NCBI GenBank assembly: GCA_903995115.1
Contig: LR877145.1
Span: forward strand, 372,001-436,000
Reading direction: 5' to 3'
Source: Angomonas deanei
Lineage: Eukaryota > Euglenozoa > Kinetoplastea > Trypanosomatida > Trypanosomatidae
DNA length: 64,000 nucleotides
Shown one piece after another: positions 62,896-64,000 of the stretch (within the stretch, counting starts at the first letter, position 1; every line of letters starts with the position of its first letter). A program made the translations under genes and the position numbers. The notes beneath the pieces are model-generated. The model was given only the letters and a program-made list of their open reading frames with translations. It had not been told where the DNA came from and made no database searches.

Positions 62896-64000
62896 TTAAC
62901 AGATTTGTTGTTGTTCTGAAATTGTCTTTTTCAGCTGATCTCTTTCCTCGTTGAGCAGTTTTCGCTCTGTCATCATCTTTTCATAAATGAGGTTTCGCTG
63001 CTCCTCCACGGCGTCTGCGGCCTTTCGCTTCTCGAACAGGTCCGCGGTGGTTCTAAGTTTGCAGAACTCATCCACCCGTTTCTTTTTCCGAACGGCGTAC
63101 AACTTTTCTTCAATCTCCTCTCGCTCCTTTTCTTTCCGAAGCGCCAACTCCAGCTCGCGCTCCTTCTGTGCCTCAGCGTAGGCCGCCTCGTGTTCCTGCT
63201 GGGTGCGTATCACCTTCGCCTTGAACTCCTCCTCTTTCTGTTCCTCCTTCAGCCTCGCCAGCTCCCGTCGCTGCTCTTTTTCTTCCTCTTCTCTGGCACG
63301 GGTGAGGCGCTTCTCCTGTCGCTCGCGCTCAAACTCCTCCAGCCGCTTCTCGACCTCTCGCTGTCGTGCGAGCGCCACCTCCCGCACCCGCTGTTCCTCC
63401 TCGTCGGCACGTCGTCTGGCCTCCTCCCTCGCCCTCGCCGCCTTCTCCTGGCGGACTAGCATCTCTGCGTGTTCGGCCGCGATGCGGTCTTGCCGCTCTT
63501 GGGTGAGTCGCTCTAACTTTTCTTCCTTTTCACGGCGCTTCTCCTCCGCGGCCTCGGCCTGTGCCTTTTGCACCTCCGCGTTACGCTCGAGACGACGGAG
63601 GCGCTCCTCCTCCTTGGCCTCCCGGTTAAGGCGCCGTTGCTCCATGAGCCGCTCCTGGGCCTCCTCCCTCTGCTTGCTCCGCTCCTCCGCGAGGGCGATG
63701 CGGGTGTCTAGCTGCTGTTGATAAAACTCCTCCATCTCCTTGTTCTTTTGTTTTTGTCGCTCGAGGCGCTCCTCCTGCAGTGCCTTCGCCTCCATCTCCT
63801 TCCGCTTCTTCTCTTCTAGTGCTAGTTGGGCCTCCTCCTCCGCCTGTCGCAGCCGCTCCTCTGCCTCTAGTCGTCTCGCCTGGGTCTCCTTGGCGTACTC
63901 CACCTGCTTCTCCATGCGCACCTTGTTCGTCTCGAACACTTTCCGCTGTCTTTCCTGCCGCTGCAAGAGGGCGGTCGGGGGGTCCGACAGTGCCTTGGGC
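62896..64000 (-). CDS. Long charged coiled-coil protein, partial at window edge
   Basis: The frame is open from the window edge to the stop at 62896, about 367 residues; the apparent start at 63964-63966 is a TTG inside the frame, so the true start lies beyond the window. The whole visible part is single-helix/coiled-coil sequence very rich in Arg, Glu, Lys and Gln (RLEAEERLRQAEEEAQLALE, EEKRREKEEKLERL, EKEREEIEEKLYAVRKKKRV), ending LLNEERDQLKKTISEQQQIC. This resembles trichohyalin/TPH-type and MAP7-like cytoskeletal proteins, common in flagellate basal bodies and axonemes. Low sequence complexity prevents a reliable family assignment. Confidence 0.7.
   Translation of the reverse strand, partial: PKALSDPPTALLQRQERQRKVFETNKVRMEKQVEYAKETQARRLEAEERLRQAEEEAQLALEEKKRKEMEAKALQEERLERQKQKNKEMEEFYQQQLDTRIALAEERSKQREEAQERLMEQRRLNREAKEEERLRRLERNAEVQKAQAEAAEEKRREKEEKLERLTQERQDRIAAEHAEMLVRQEKAARAREEARRRADEEEQRVREVALARQREVEKRLEEFERERQEKRLTRAREEEEKEQRRELARLKEEQKEEEFKAKVIRTQQEHEAAYAEAQKERELELALRKEKEREEIEEKLYAVRKKKRVDEFCKLRTTADLFEKRKAADAVEEQRNLIYEKMMTERKLLNEERDQLKKTISEQQQIC

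Noticed and set aside
1-64000. Programmed frameshifting or stop-codon reassignment as general explanation of the frame breaks
   Set aside because: Breaks go in both directions with no shared slippery motif or downstream structure, and TAA, TAG and TGA all end other intact frames normally.
1-64000. Retroelements, DNA transposons or CRISPR arrays
   Set aside because: No reverse transcriptase, integrase, transposase, terminal repeats or regularly spaced direct repeats were found. The repeats present are gene-family copies and microsatellites.

Overview
The window reads as nuclear DNA of a kinetoplastid flagellate (Euglenozoa); I cannot place it to genus. Three things point there. Every supportable gene, about 30 in 64 kb, lies on the minus strand in one directional cluster. 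No gene shows cis-introns. Many genes have, just upstream of the ATG on the coding strand, a pyrimidine tract followed by AG, the expected layout of a spliced-leader trans-splice acceptor. Gene content agrees: an mS47-type mitoribosomal protein built on an enoyl-CoA hydratase fold, axonemal proteins (CFAP161-like, flagellar thioredoxin-like), TFIIH p62 and a multi-CCHC zinc-knuckle protein. Coding regions are GC-rich; spacers are AT-rich with long homopolymer A and T runs.

Layout, in + coordinates (transcription runs from high to low). 1-9.3 kb: the 3' part of a giant SPRY/ZZ-finger gene. 10.3-26.1 kb: housekeeping and cytoskeletal genes (small membrane protein, lipoyl(octanoyl) transferase, flagellar thioredoxin-like protein, V-ATPase subunit E, TFIIH p62, CFAP161-calcyphosin fusion, cyclophilin, ArfGAP, tubulin cofactor C, ZNG1-type GTPase). 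26.6-38.6 kb: a tandem, partly decayed array of an unrecognised gene family (N-terminal coiled coil followed by about 110-residue modules and an LRR-like end), with a duplicated pair of small Cys-rich membrane proteins embedded in it. 39.0-64 kb: a hypothetical protein, a ten-zinc-knuckle/NYN-nuclease protein, topoisomerase III, 14-3-3, a coiled-coil protein, a GMC oxidoreductase, a two-membrane-segment protein, a Cache-like membrane protein, a CCZ1-like protein, mitoribosomal bL20m, ribosomal eL22, mS47, a macrodomain-like membrane protein, a PI31-like protein and the 3' part of a long coiled-coil gene.

The most novel item is the 12-kb modular family: intact members differ in module number, decayed members lie between them, and at least one piece has been duplicated in inverted orientation. 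The other pervasive feature is that at least seven otherwise well-preserved genes are interrupted by a single one-base frame break (near 330, 10524, 32385, 42995, 51890, 53975 and 61403). Insertions and deletions both occur, usually in or beside short homopolymers, so uncorrected assembly indels are the simplest explanation; for these genes I give the extent the reading frames imply. As in other kinetoplastids, most neighbours have unrelated functions and expression is probably controlled after transcription.
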